Assembly: GCF_002980495.1 (NCBI RefSeq)
Contig: NZ_PVBR01000020.1
Coordinates: 38,408 to 102,407 of the forward strand
DNA from: Phyllobacterium phragmitis
GTDB lineage: Bacteria > Pseudomonadota > Alphaproteobacteria > Rhizobiales > Rhizobiaceae
Reading direction: 5' to 3'
DNA: 64,000 bases
Positions 28,608-36,848 of this stretch are shown here, piece by piece (position 1 is the first letter of the stretch; each line of letters starts with the position of its first letter). The notes below the pieces were generated by a model that had not been told where the DNA came from, did not search any database, and saw only the letters and a program-made list of their open reading frames with translations. The position numbers and the translations under genes are program-made.

Positions 28608-29155
28608 CGAAATTGCAGACGCCGCGCTGGGCGTGGGTTCTGACCGGCTCGGGTCATTTTTTTGTCGAAAGCTTCGAACTGATCCGCACGCTCGGGCATT
28701 GTGACATATTCGTCTCGAAAGCGGCCAATGAAGTGTTGCGCATGTACAAGTTGAAGCTCGATTTTCCCGATAGCATGCGCGTGCTGCACGACAAGACCGC
28801 CAGCGCCGTGCCGGTCGGCGGCTTCTATCATGGCATCTATCACACCGTGGTCATTGCGCCTGCCACATCCAACACGGTGGCGAAATGCGTGGTCGGCATC
28901 TCCGACAGCCTTGCCACCAATGTTTATGCCCAGGCGGGGAAATGCCTGGTCCCATCCATCGTTTTTGCCTGCGACACCGCGCCGGAACTCGAAACCATGG
29001 CGCCCGGCGGAATGGTGAAGGTTTATCCCAGGCCCATCGATCTGGAGAATACGGCACGGCTGAAAGAATTCGAGCGGACCGAAGTGGTGGAATCGCTTTC
29101 GGAATTGAAAGCTGTGATCGCGCGGCGGCAAAAGGAAATAGCGGGCGATGGCTGA
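28604..29155 (+). CDS. Flavoprotein, dihydromethanopterin reductase (DmrB)-like
   Basis: 183 residues of the flavodoxin-like decarboxylase/flavoprotein fold: WVLTGSGHFFVESFELIR, VVIAPATSNTVAKCVVGISDSL (FMN-binding), VFACDTAPE. This matches the archaeal-type flavoprotein family that includes dihydromethanopterin reductase DmrB. Reduction of dihydromethanopterin to H4MPT is the likely role given the neighbours, but the assignment is by family and context. Confidence 0.78.
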   Translation: MTKLQTPRWAWVLTGSGHFFVESFELIRTLGHCDIFVSKAANEVLRMYKLKLDFPDSMRVLHDKTASAVPVGGFYHGIYHTVVIAPATSNTVAKCVVGISDSLATNVYAQAGKCLVPSIVFACDTAPELETMAPGGMVKVYPRPIDLENTARLKEFERTEVVESLSELKAVIARRQKEIAGDG

Positions 29156-30545
29156 GCGGCTGCTGTTCCTGACGGGGCATCTTGCCCGCGCGCGGCTCGA
29201 GCGGGTTCTCGCCGATCTGGGGCAGACGTCCTTTTCCCATGAAATCGTCGATATCGGTGTGAAAGTCGCGGCTTTGATGACGGAGGAGATTATCGTCCGC
29301 CGGTTGAAACAGCCCGTCATCGCCGACCGGGTCGTGCTTCCCGGCCGCTACCGGGGCGATCTCGAACGGTTGAGCGCCGTTTTCGGCGTTCCGTTCGTGC
29401 GCGGGCCGGACGAGTTGGCGGATCTGCCCGCCTATCTCGGCCGGGAAGGAAAGCCCGTCGATCTGTCGCAGCATGAGATGCGGATATTCGCGGAGATCGT
29501 CGATGCCTCGATCATGAGCATCGACGCGATCGTGGAGCACGCCCAGGTGCTTGCCGCGGCGGGCGCCGATGTGATCGATCTCGGCTGCCTGCCGGAAACG
29601 CCGTTTCCGCATCTGGCGGAGGCAGTGCGCGCGTTGAAGGCGCGTGGTCTGGCGGTGAGCGTCGATTCCGCCAATGTCGAGGAGCTTGAAGCCGGTGCCA
29701 AAGCCGGCGCGGATTATCTTCTGAGCCTGCATGAGGAGACGATCGGCCTTGCCTTCGAGTACGGCGCCATACCGATCCTGATCCCGGCGGTTCCGGGCGA
29801 TCTCGATTCGCTCGGCCGCGCTATCGACGCGGCGAGCGCCGCGGGGATTTCCTTCATCGCCGATCCGGTGCTCGATCCCATCCATTTCGGCTTTGCCCAT
29901 TCGCTCGGCCGCTTCATCGAAGCGCGCCGCCGCTGGCCGGATGTCGAGATGATGATGGGCACCGGCAATCTGACCGAACTGACGGATGCCGACACATCGG
30001 GGATCACCGCCGTGCTCGCTGGCCTCTGCTCCGAACTGATGATCCGCAATGTGCTGGTGGTGCATGTCAGCCCGCATACGGTGCGTACCGTCGAAGAGCA
30101 TGACAGGGCGCGGCGCATCATGTTTGCGGCGAAGCGGGATCATGCGCTGCCGCGCGGCTATGATGCGGGGCTGCTGCAGATCCACGACCGCAAGCCCTAC
30201 CCGAACAGCAATGAGGATATAGATGCTCTTGCAAGGGCGGTGCGGGATGCCAATTTCCGCATCATGACGACTGATGACGGCATCCATATCTTCAACCGGG
30301 ATGGGCACCGGGTGGCGCAGGATGCGTTCGAACTCTTTCCCGGGCTCAATGTCGAGAATGACGGCGCGCATGCCTTCTATCTCGGTGCCGAACTGACCAA
30401 GGCCGAACTCGCCTGGAAACTGGGGAAACGCTATATTCAGGACGAGCCGCTCCCCTGGGGTGTGGCGGCTCCGCCGGCGGAGGAGGACCGGATGCGGCTT
30501 GCCAAGGCGGGGCATACGCTACGCGCGAAAAAGGATGTGCCGTGA
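29148..30545 (+). CDS. Dihydropteroate synthase-like protein of H4MPT cluster
   Basis: 465 residues. The central region resembles dihydropteroate synthase: ADVIDLGCLPETPFPHL, LAVSVDSANVEELEAGAKAGADYLLS and FIADPVLDPIHFGF. The N terminus (FLTGHLARARLERVLADLG) and C terminus are family-specific. This conserved gene accompanies H4MPT genes in methylotrophs; it probably makes the pterin-arylamine bond with the beta-RFAP product (gene at 38913), replacing folate-type DHPS. That role is inferred. It overlaps both neighbours by 4-8 bases. Confidence 0.8.
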   Translation: MAERLLFLTGHLARARLERVLADLGQTSFSHEIVDIGVKVAALMTEEIIVRRLKQPVIADRVVLPGRYRGDLERLSAVFGVPFVRGPDELADLPAYLGREGKPVDLSQHEMRIFAEIVDASIMSIDAIVEHAQVLAAAGADVIDLGCLPETPFPHLAEAVRALKARGLAVSVDSANVEELEAGAKAGADYLLSLHEETIGLAFEYGAIPILIPAVPGDLDSLGRAIDAASAAGISFIADPVLDPIHFGFAHSLGRFIEARRRWPDVEMMMGTGNLTELTDADTSGITAVLAGLCSELMIRNVLVVHVSPHTVRTVEEHDRARRIMFAAKRDHALPRGYDAGLLQIHDRKPYPNSNEDIDALARAVRDANFRIMTTDDGIHIFNRDGHRVAQDAFELFPGLNVENDGAHAFYLGAELTKAELAWKLGKRYIQDEPLPWGVAAPPAEEDRMRLAKAGHTLRAKKDVP

Positions 30546-31102
30546 CCACTATCAGGGAAACCATCGTGACGACCGTCGATGCCGATGGCCTCGTGCATAT
30601 CGCGCCGCTCGGGATCATCGAGGAGGGGGATGGCTGGGTCATCGCGCCGTTTCGCCCCTCGAAGACATTGGAGAATCTGATGGCGGTTCCCTATGCCGTC
30701 GCCAATTATACCGACGATATGCTCGTCTTCGCCGGGTGCCTGACCGGGCGGAAGGATTGGCCGGTGGTGCCGGTCGAGGCTTGTCCCGTCCCGCGCCTCA
30801 AAGCGGCGCTGAGCCATTCCGTCCTCAAGGTGGTTTCGGTGGCCGATGACGGCGTGCGGCCGCGCTTTTTCTGCCGGATCGTGTCCGAGGCCATGCATGC
30901 GCCTTTCACCGGGCTGAACCGTGCCAAGGCGGCTGTGCTGGAACTCGCCATACTCGTAAGCCGCCTGCACATGCTGCCGCCGGAGAAAATCGATGCGGAA
31001 CTGGCCTATCTCGGCATCGCCATGGAAAAGACGGCCGGGCCGGATGAGCGTCTTGCGTGGTCCTGGTTGATGCAGCGCGTTGAGGATCACCGCTGCGACT
31101 AG
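30542..31102 (+). CDS. DUF447 family protein, H4MPT-associated
   Basis: 186 residues, GTG start overlapping the previous stop (GTGA). The sequence IRETIVTTVDADGLVHIAPLGI with FRPSKTLENL and FAGCLTGRKDWP is typical of the DUF447 family, which resembles flavin-binding split-barrel proteins and co-occurs with H4MPT genes. Biochemical activity is not established. Last gene of the 26749-31102 operon. Confidence 0.8.
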   Translation: MTTIRETIVTTVDADGLVHIAPLGIIEEGDGWVIAPFRPSKTLENLMAVPYAVANYTDDMLVFAGCLTGRKDWPVVPVEACPVPRLKAALSHSVLKVVSVADDGVRPRFFCRIVSEAMHAPFTGLNRAKAAVLELAILVSRLHMLPPEKIDAELAYLGIAMEKTAGPDERLAWSWLMQRVEDHRCD

Positions 31103-31137
31103 AATCTGTCAGGACTAGCTTGAAACAGCTTCCCACC

Positions 31138-31250
31138 TAGCCGTCATTCTCGGGCTTGTCCCGAGAATCTGCTGCGCTATCAGAACGGTAATTGCTTTTC
31201 TTTTTCCTTATGGCAGATTCTCGGGACAAGCCCGAGAATGACGGCAGGGG
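31138..31250. repeat. TTCTCGGGCTTGTCCCGAGAA repeat (copy 2)
   Basis: Nearly identical to the element at 23704-23816, in the same orientation, between the convergent ends of the DUF447 gene and the MfnF-like gene. Both 21-base arms form strong hairpins on their own and the arms also pair with each other. Confidence 0.85.
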
Positions 31251-31289
31251 AAGCATGATCCCGTAAAGGTGCAGGCTTTTCGGAGAAGA

Positions 31290-32351
31290 TCATGCAAAAT
31301 TGTCCAGCCCGAGCAGCGCAACGGCTGCCGCTGGAGCGGCCTTGCTGGCGTCGTCTCTCGCCTCATCGCTTGCCGGAATGAGCGAGCCGAAATCCACATA
31401 GGGCCGTTCGAGGCGCTCGGCGAGGCGCTTGATCTGCGGCCGGCCGATACCGGCGCCGATCACCGGCGCCGTTGCATCTGACGAAAGTTGCGTCGCCACC
31501 CGGAACGCGCCGTCGTGGATCATGCGCAACTGGTGTTCTGCGAACCAGCGGGCGATGTCGATCCATTCCTCTTCTCTCAGATCGCCGCTGTCGCGGCCGA
31601 CCATGCGCGCCAGGCGCTCGATCGAACCGGCCATAGTCTTGGCTCCATGATCCGCCGCCTGATACTGATCGTCAGCCTCGTCGAGCGTCCCGAGAATGCG
31701 GCCGAGATCGGCGGTATTGGCAAAATATTCATTCATCAGCGGCGTCATACGGCCGCGCACCGGAATGAGCGCGGCGATGCCTATCAGGGCGCTGCGCGCA
31801 AAACCGGTGTAGACGAGCTCACCGGTCAGCAGGCGTTCGGCATCGGAATAGCCTTGGTGTATGACGGTGCCATCCCTGAGGGCAAGAATATCGGTCGTGG
31901 TCGAACCCATATCGACAAACAGGCCGTTGCCGACAAGCTTCGCACTTAATGACGCCGTTGCGTGCCAATTGGCCGAGGCGATATCGCCGCCGAGTTGTCG
32001 GGCGACAGTCAGGTCGACGAGCCCGGAGCGCCCGGCATAGATCAGCGTTCCGTCGGTGCCGAACGCCTTCTCGATGAGGTCGAGGAGGGTGGCGACCCCG
32101 ATATCGCGGGAGGAGAAGGCATCGGAGAGTTCACCCGTCATGGTGAAGACGTTGCCGCCGCCCTCAGTGCGCAGATCGGCCAGGTTTTTCAGCGCTTCCT
32201 TCAGCCGGTCGGTGCCGAGCCACATAGGCGTCATCATGGTTTTGGCCATGATGATCTCGCCATTTCGACATCGCGCCATCTTGAGATGCGCGCCGCCGAT
32301 ATCCCAGCCCGTCACAAGAGACTTTCCTTCACTGTCTTTTCGGGCTTTCAT
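31290..32351 (-). CDS. Hydantoinase/oxoprolinase-family H4MPT-linked protein, MfnF-like
   Basis: 353 residues of the ASKHA hydantoinase A fold: VTGWDIGGAHLKMARC at the N terminus, NGLFVDMGSTTTDILAL (phosphate loop) and VIGAGIGRPQIKRLAERL near the C terminus. It belongs to the family named H4MPT-linked C1 transfer pathway protein and resembles MfnF, which joins the furan and tyramine parts of methanofuran. The start ATG 32351 follows AGAGGA. It is divergent from the HisA-like gene with only 32 bases between the starts. Confidence 0.82.
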   Translation of the reverse strand: MKARKDSEGKSLVTGWDIGGAHLKMARCRNGEIIMAKTMMTPMWLGTDRLKEALKNLADLRTEGGGNVFTMTGELSDAFSSRDIGVATLLDLIEKAFGTDGTLIYAGRSGLVDLTVARQLGGDIASANWHATASLSAKLVGNGLFVDMGSTTTDILALRDGTVIHQGYSDAERLLTGELVYTGFARSALIGIAALIPVRGRMTPLMNEYFANTADLGRILGTLDEADDQYQAADHGAKTMAGSIERLARMVGRDSGDLREEEWIDIARWFAEHQLRMIHDGAFRVATQLSSDATAPVIGAGIGRPQIKRLAERLERPYVDFGSLIPASDEARDDASKAAPAAAVALLGLDNFA

Positions 32352-32383
32352 GGTCGGATCATCCTCTGATAGCGGCTTTACCA

Positions 32384-33103
32384 GTGCTTATCATTCCCGT
32401 TCTCGACATCAAAGACGGTCTTGTCGTGCGCGCCCGCAAAGGCCAACGTGACAGCTACAGGCCGATCGAAACACCGCTCAGCCCATCGGCCGAGATCGGT
32501 GATGTCGCAGCCGGATTGCGGGAGATTTTTCCGTTTCCCGCCTATTATGTAGCCGATCTCGACGGGATCGAGGGGTGGACTACCGGGGCCGGCGTTTTCG
32601 ATAATCTGGCTCCCTTGCGCACACACGCCTCCGTCTGGCTCGATGCCGGATTTTGCGAGGCGGGCGATCTTCAAGCCGCGCTGGCTCTGAATGGCGTCGT
32701 GCCGGTGCTCGGTTCCGAATCGCAATCCGATATGTCGCTGCTTCAAACGTTCCATGGGCATCCGCAACTGGCCCTGTCGCTGGATTTTCGCGGCGATGAT
32801 TTTCTTGGAGCCCCGGTCATTCTCGATGAGGAGGCCCTGTGGCCTTCGCGGGTGATCGTCATGACGCTTGCGAGGATCGGAGCCGGTGACGGGCCGGATT
32901 TCCGGCGGCTGGAGGCAGTCAAGAAACGCGCCGGAGATCGCGTGGTGATCGCCGCCGGCGGCATTCGCAACGCCCGTGATCTGGAGCGGCTGGAGGAAAT
33001 GGGGGTTGCCGGCGCACTGGTGGCGACCGCATTGCATGATGGGGCGCTGACGCCGGAAACGGTTGCGGGGTTTATGGCGAGGGCGGATATATCGGTTGTT
33101 TAG
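32384..33103 (+). CDS. HisA/HisF-related TIM-barrel protein of H4MPT cluster
   Basis: 239 residues, GTG start. IIPVLDIKDGLVVRARKGQRDSY is the HisA-like N terminus with the catalytic-type Asp, and IAAGGIRNARDLERLEEMGVAGAL is the phosphate-binding C-terminal loop. This is the HisA/F-related family found with H4MPT genes in methylotrophs, not the histidine pathway gene: the second half is diverged and no his genes are near. Substrate unknown. Confidence 0.78.
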   Translation: MLIIPVLDIKDGLVVRARKGQRDSYRPIETPLSPSAEIGDVAAGLREIFPFPAYYVADLDGIEGWTTGAGVFDNLAPLRTHASVWLDAGFCEAGDLQAALALNGVVPVLGSESQSDMSLLQTFHGHPQLALSLDFRGDDFLGAPVILDEEALWPSRVIVMTLARIGAGDGPDFRRLEAVKKRAGDRVVIAAGGIRNARDLERLEEMGVAGALVATALHDGALTPETVAGFMARADISVV

Positions 33104-33194
33104 AGTGGGGTTTAACAGGTCGCTTCAAGCCGTTGTTTCTGGATTCTATTTTGGATGCGTTTAGGGCCTTTGGCGATAATCACTTTTTGCCGCT

Positions 33195-33248
33195 CGCTTC
33201 ATCTCACCCCCCTCTGGCCGGCAGGCCAGAGGGGGGTGAGATGAAGCG
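33195..33248. repeat. Perfect 25-bp inverted repeat
   Basis: Arms 33195-33219 and 33224-33248 are exact complements around a GGCA loop, with the core CCCCCCTCTGGCC / GGCCAGAGGGGGG. The core also occurs in the repeat at 45159-45318. It is a dispersed rhizobial-type palindrome lying between convergent genes. Confidence 0.9.
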
Positions 33249-33296
33249 GATGAACATATCAGCGGCTATTCCCAACGGGCTACCGCGCCCAAAACA

Positions 33297-33322
33297 AAAA
33301 GGAGGGATTGCTCCCTCCTTTT
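33297..33322. terminator. Bidirectional terminator downstream of fae and HisA-like gene
   Basis: AAAAGGAGGGA (33297-33307) pairs with TCCCTCCTTTT (33312-33322), with A and T runs at both ends, between the convergent HisA-like gene and fae. A classic two-way rho-independent terminator. The remaining bases of the 313-base gap hold no gene that I can support. Confidence 0.85.
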
Positions 33323-33416
33323 CCTATCATCATCCAAAGCCCAGAAACTTGGCCAACCGGCGCATCAGGCCATCCGAATTCACAGAGGGCGTGCTCTGTG
33401 CGGGGTTGTCTCTTGT

Positions 33417-33923
33417 CTAGGCGCTGAACGGATGCTTGACCGTGTCGCGCTGGGCGGTTGCTTCAGCGGCGGTCGGCTTGCCTGTCACCGCGCGCTGGAT
33501 GGCTTCCTTCGTCGCGCGATAGTTGAAATCCTGGATCTTGGCGTCGTCCTCCGCTTCCCAGTGGATGAAGACACCGACGCAGATGAAGAGATCGTCGGCT
33601 TCATCGGCAGGGATCGTGCCGTCGGCAACGCTGTCCTGCACGGCCTTTGCAACGGCATGCTGCGCGGGACCGAACATCTGGACCGCCTGCTTGGCGCCCT
33701 TGATGGTGACCTTGTTGAACATCACCGTGTTGGGCTTACACGCCAGATTGGGCGCGATCACCGCGAGGAGGGAGGTAAATCCGTCCTTGTTGTTGGTCAG
33801 AGCATTGCAGAAAGCTGTTTCGACGGCGCTGCCGCGCGGTCCGATGAGAAGATCGATATGGGCAACTTCATTGCCATCACCGATCAGAGACTCGCCAACC
33901 ATTACCTTATTGATTTTCGCCAC
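33417..33923 (-). CDS. fae: Formaldehyde-activating enzyme
   Basis: Condenses formaldehyde with H4MPT to methylene-H4MPT, the entry of the cytoplasmic C1 pathway. 168 residues, normal length. The conserved opening is [23 protein letters not shown] with the catalytic His (H22 here), followed by [15 protein letters not shown] and the [17 protein letters not shown] segment. The start codon is GTG 33923, nine bases after GGGAGG. It stands alone on the minus strand with its own terminator, as expected for a very highly expressed enzyme. Confidence 0.97.
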   Translation of the reverse strand: MAKINKVMVGESLIGDGNEVAHIDLLIGPRGSAVETAFCNALTNNKDGFTSLLAVIAPNLACKPNTVMFNKVTIKGAKQAVQMFGPAQHAVAKAVQDSVADGTIPADEADDLFICVGVFIHWEAEDDAKIQDFNYRATKEAIQRAVTGKPTAAEATAQRDTVKHPFSA

Positions 33924-34085
33924 GGCCTGATTCCTCCCTAAACCGTTTCCAAAAATGGATTGTCCAAAGATGCCGTACGTCGAGAGACACGGTTCTCGAT
34001 GGACAGCTATCCTTGTTCACAGCACCCTTTTAAGCGGGGTCGGTTGGCCAGATAGCAGCGGAAGCAAATCCCCCGCTGGCAAAAT

Positions 34086-34949
34086 TCAACCATTAACCCC
34101 GCGATTATGCAAGACTAAGTTGATGTTCCCGGCAAAAAGCGTCGCAACCGTCAGGTCGGCGGACGTTCCCGGATTGATGCCGCCGTCCTTCAGCCGCGTA
34201 TCGAAGGCAAGCAGCAGCTTTTCCCGCTCCTCGCCATCACGCATTTCCATGATTCGGGCACGGATGGTTTCGGCCTCGGTGCGAATCTTCTCGGCTGTTG
34301 CAGCGCCATGCTTGCGCGCGATATGGCTGTCGGGAAAGCGTGACAGGAAATCCAGATAGACGAAGACGATGGGCCACATGCCGCCCTCCTGGCGGGCGAT
34401 GGCCGTCGCATGGGCCGAAAGGCCGATGTCGAAGATATCGGCAAAACCGGTGACATATTGCCGGGCGATCATGTCGCGATGGGCGACCTCCTGCATCGCT
34501 TCCAAGAGCCCGACCGCTGGCTCTTTCGAAACATCGTGTTTTTCCGCCGAGCCAAGCCCGCCGGGCTGCGCCAGCGTGATGGCCGCGAACACGTCACGCG
34601 CGTCGTCGCGGTCGAACGCATCAAGCACAAGTTGCGTGTTGCGCCGGAGATCAGGAACCGAATGTTCCGCCGCTTTGGCGAGCGGCGCGCAGAGCAGCAG
34701 GATGCCGAGATTGGTGTTGGTGCCGATATGCTCGCGCGTTACTGCCACCGCATCGCGAATGCGCCGTCCGACGCGCAAAACCGGATCGGTCAACGGGTCG
34801 GCGGAAATTTCGGCGCTGTCGAGGAACTGCGTCGCGGTCATGCGGTGGCCGTCGGCGAAGCGATGCACATTGCCGGGCTTCAGCGCCTGGATTTCGCCGA
34901 GGCAGGCCGCGACATAGGCCTGCCTGATCTGATCGCGCGTCGGTGTCAC
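34086..34949 (-). CDS. CitG/MdcB-family triphosphoribosyl-dephospho-CoA synthase-like protein
   Basis: 287 residues of the CitG fold: KPGNVHRFADGHRMTATQFLDSAEI at the N terminus, GTNTNLGILLLCAPLAKAAE and KDGGINPGTSADLTVATLF near the C terminus are typical. The classical enzyme makes the citrate lyase prosthetic group precursor, but no citrate lyase is near. In methylotrophs this homologue accompanies H4MPT genes and probably works on a ribose-phosphate step of that cofactor. GTG 34949 overlaps the ATP-grasp stop (GTGA). Confidence 0.8.
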   Translation of the reverse strand: MTPTRDQIRQAYVAACLGEIQALKPGNVHRFADGHRMTATQFLDSAEISADPLTDPVLRVGRRIRDAVAVTREHIGTNTNLGILLLCAPLAKAAEHSVPDLRRNTQLVLDAFDRDDARDVFAAITLAQPGGLGSAEKHDVSKEPAVGLLEAMQEVAHRDMIARQYVTGFADIFDIGLSAHATAIARQEGGMWPIVFVYLDFLSRFPDSHIARKHGAATAEKIRTEAETIRARIMEMRDGEEREKLLLAFDTRLKDGGINPGTSADLTVATLFAGNINLVLHNRGVNG

Positions 34950-35881
34950 GCTGCCGGTCTTTCGCCCAGGCGCGGAAATACGCGGGCGGCAAGCGCCCTG
35001 GCGATGCAATCGGCGACGCGCACGGGGACGACGGATTGCAATCCGGTCCAGGCGGGCATGCTGTTGACCTCGAGGACGAGGAGGCCGCCATCGGCTGCGG
35101 GGACGATATCGATGCCGGCGAAATCGGTGCCGATGGCCTGGGATGCGGCAAGCGCCAGCGCTTCAAGCTTCGCCTGCAGCAGGCCGGTGACCGGCTCGGC
35201 CTTCGCGCCCTTGGCGATATTGGTGATCCATCCATCGGCGCAGCGCGCCATCATGCCGAGAACCTGTCCGTCGCATGTGAACACGCGGTAGTCGCGGAAG
35301 GGCGGACCGGTCCGCGCCACGAAACGCTGGAGATAATAGACATCGTCGACTTCTTCCGGCACCGGCAGGTCCTGCGGCCCCTCGATTAGGCGGATGCCGC
35401 GGCCCTGCGACCCGAAGAGCGGCTTGAGCACCAGCGGACCATTGGGGCTCTCGCGTTCGACGATGGCCCGCGCATGTTCCAGGCTCTCCACGGTGAAGGT
35501 CTCGGGCGTGGGCAGGCCGGCCCGCGCCAGGAAAAAGGTGGTGGTCGACTTGTCCACACAACGCTCGATCGCCTTGGCGGAATTCCAGACAGGAATGCCG
35601 AGATGGGCAAAGGCGTGGAGAATGCCGAGACGGCGCGTGATCGCCTCGAATGTGCCCGACGAGACGGCGCGCACGACGACAGCGGCGGGCAGGGCGCCAT
35701 CAAGACCCGGAATGGCGAGACCCGATGGATATCGGCTGTCGAAGCCGATATCGGCCAGATGCATGGTGCGTGTCTTGACGCCGAGCCTGTGGAATGAAGA
35801 CGAGAGCTGCTTCACCTGGCCGTCTGGCCTGTCCGACAAGATCAGTATCGTCTGTGTTATGGGTTCCGCCGTTTCAGCCAA
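34946..35881 (-). CDS. RimK-like ATP-grasp ligase of H4MPT cluster
   Basis: About 311 residues with an ATP-grasp domain: PVWNSAKAIERCVDKSTTTFFLARAGLPTPET, LVLKPLFGSQGRGIRLIEG, YLQRFV and GIDIVPAADGGLLVLEVNSMP (Mg ligands). It resembles RimK and the archaeal ligases that add glutamate to H4MPT. I choose TTG 35881, which overlaps the mch stop, because no ATG gives a sensible start; this is uncertain. The added residue or substrate cannot be read from sequence. Confidence 0.78.
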   Translation of the reverse strand: MAETAEPITQTILILSDRPDGQVKQLSSSFHRLGVKTRTMHLADIGFDSRYPSGLAIPGLDGALPAAVVVRAVSSGTFEAITRRLGILHAFAHLGIPVWNSAKAIERCVDKSTTTFFLARAGLPTPETFTVESLEHARAIVERESPNGPLVLKPLFGSQGRGIRLIEGPQDLPVPEEVDDVYYLQRFVARTGPPFRDYRVFTCDGQVLGMMARCADGWITNIAKGAKAEPVTGLLQAKLEALALAASQAIGTDFAGIDIVPAADGGLLVLEVNSMPAWTGLQSVVPVRVADCIARALAARVFPRLGERPAA

Positions 35882-36848
35882 GGGATTGTTCCAGCATTGT
35901 ATTGTCGATTCCACCACTGCGAAATGTCTCACCGCTTTCGATCGCCGTAATGCTCACCTCGGCCGGGCTGAACAGATGCGGATCGATGGCGTAGAAATCA
36001 CCTTTGAACTTTTTGAAGATATCGGCAAAGGGCTGGCCGTAATCGCGCGATGTCCGGCTTGGAAGCTGCTCGGCAAGTGCCTTGGCATCGCTGGCCGAGC
36101 CACGCACGAAAAGCTGCACCAGCCCGCCATAGATGATGGCGTCATTGGTCCGGCCCATCGCCTGCAGGAAATCCGGGTGAGGGGCGGGCAGCGGCGCATA
36201 GCCGACGCCATCGACGATCGCATCGAGCGGAAATTTCAGATCATGCGCCTTGTGCAGCGCGACTTCGAGCACCCGTCCGACGATCTGCACCGCACCCGTC
36301 AGGCTCTGGGTGGGCGCATAGATGAAGGTGAGAGCCTGCGCTCTGAGGCCGGTCGCCCGCGAAACTTTCTCGACGATTTCAGGTGGCGGCGGCGCGGCTG
36401 TTTCCAGCACGATCACCGACGATCTTGCGTTCGGCTCCTCGTAGGCGATTTCCTCGAACAGCGGCTCGACGCGGGCGAGTGTGCGGACCGGTCCCGAGCC
36501 CATGGCGAAATATTTGTCGTGAGAAAGGTTCCAGCCGGCATATTGGCTGGCAAGGCAGGCAAGGACCGGTCGGGACGAGCGCACGGTAATGCCGAGCGGC
36601 CATCGCCCCGCGCTTCGATCCAGTTGCGTGGAGACCGTGCCGAGGCCGCCCATGCAGATCTCGACGATCCGCAGGCCCGCTTCGATGCCGCCCGGCTGTT
36701 TTGCGCCGGCGTCGATCAGATGCTCGCCGAGACTGCCACGGCTATGCGTGATGCCGAGGCGATCGGCATTCTCGATCATCTCATCGACAATGCGCTGGGC
36801 ATTGCGGTTCAGGAATGCCTGTCCATTTCTCATATGGCCATTTCTCAT
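35874..36848 (-). CDS. mch: Methenyl-H4MPT cyclohydrolase
   Basis: Converts methenyl-H4MPT to formyl-H4MPT. 324 residues. Landmarks are HSRGSLGEHLIDAGAKQPGGIEAG, VEICMGGLGTV, ASQYAGWNLS, YFAMGSGPVR, and the long C-terminal block SPAEVSITAIESGETFRSG. Two in-frame starts sit in a direct duplication of ATGAGAAATGG (ATG 36848 and ATG 36833); I use the outer one, which overlaps the upstream stop (ATGA). The inner one would also give a normal length. Confidence 0.95.
   Translation of the reverse strand: MRNGHMRNGQAFLNRNAQRIVDEMIENADRLGITHSRGSLGEHLIDAGAKQPGGIEAGLRIVEICMGGLGTVSTQLDRSAGRWPLGITVRSSRPVLACLASQYAGWNLSHDKYFAMGSGPVRTLARVEPLFEEIAYEEPNARSSVIVLETAAPPPPEIVEKVSRATGLRAQALTFIYAPTQSLTGAVQIVGRVLEVALHKAHDLKFPLDAIVDGVGYAPLPAPHPDFLQAMGRTNDAIIYGGLVQLFVRGSASDAKALAEQLPSRTSRDYGQPFADIFKKFKGDFYAIDPHLFSPAEVSITAIESGETFRSGGIDNTMLEQSLG

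Noticed and set aside
28851..30515. Open frame of 554 codons on the minus strand
   Set aside because: Shadow of the DHPS-like gene; no domain recognised.
32384..33103. Histidine biosynthesis hisA
   Set aside because: N- and C-terminal motifs are HisA-like but the middle is diverged and all neighbours are H4MPT genes; better described as the HisA/F-related C1-pathway family.
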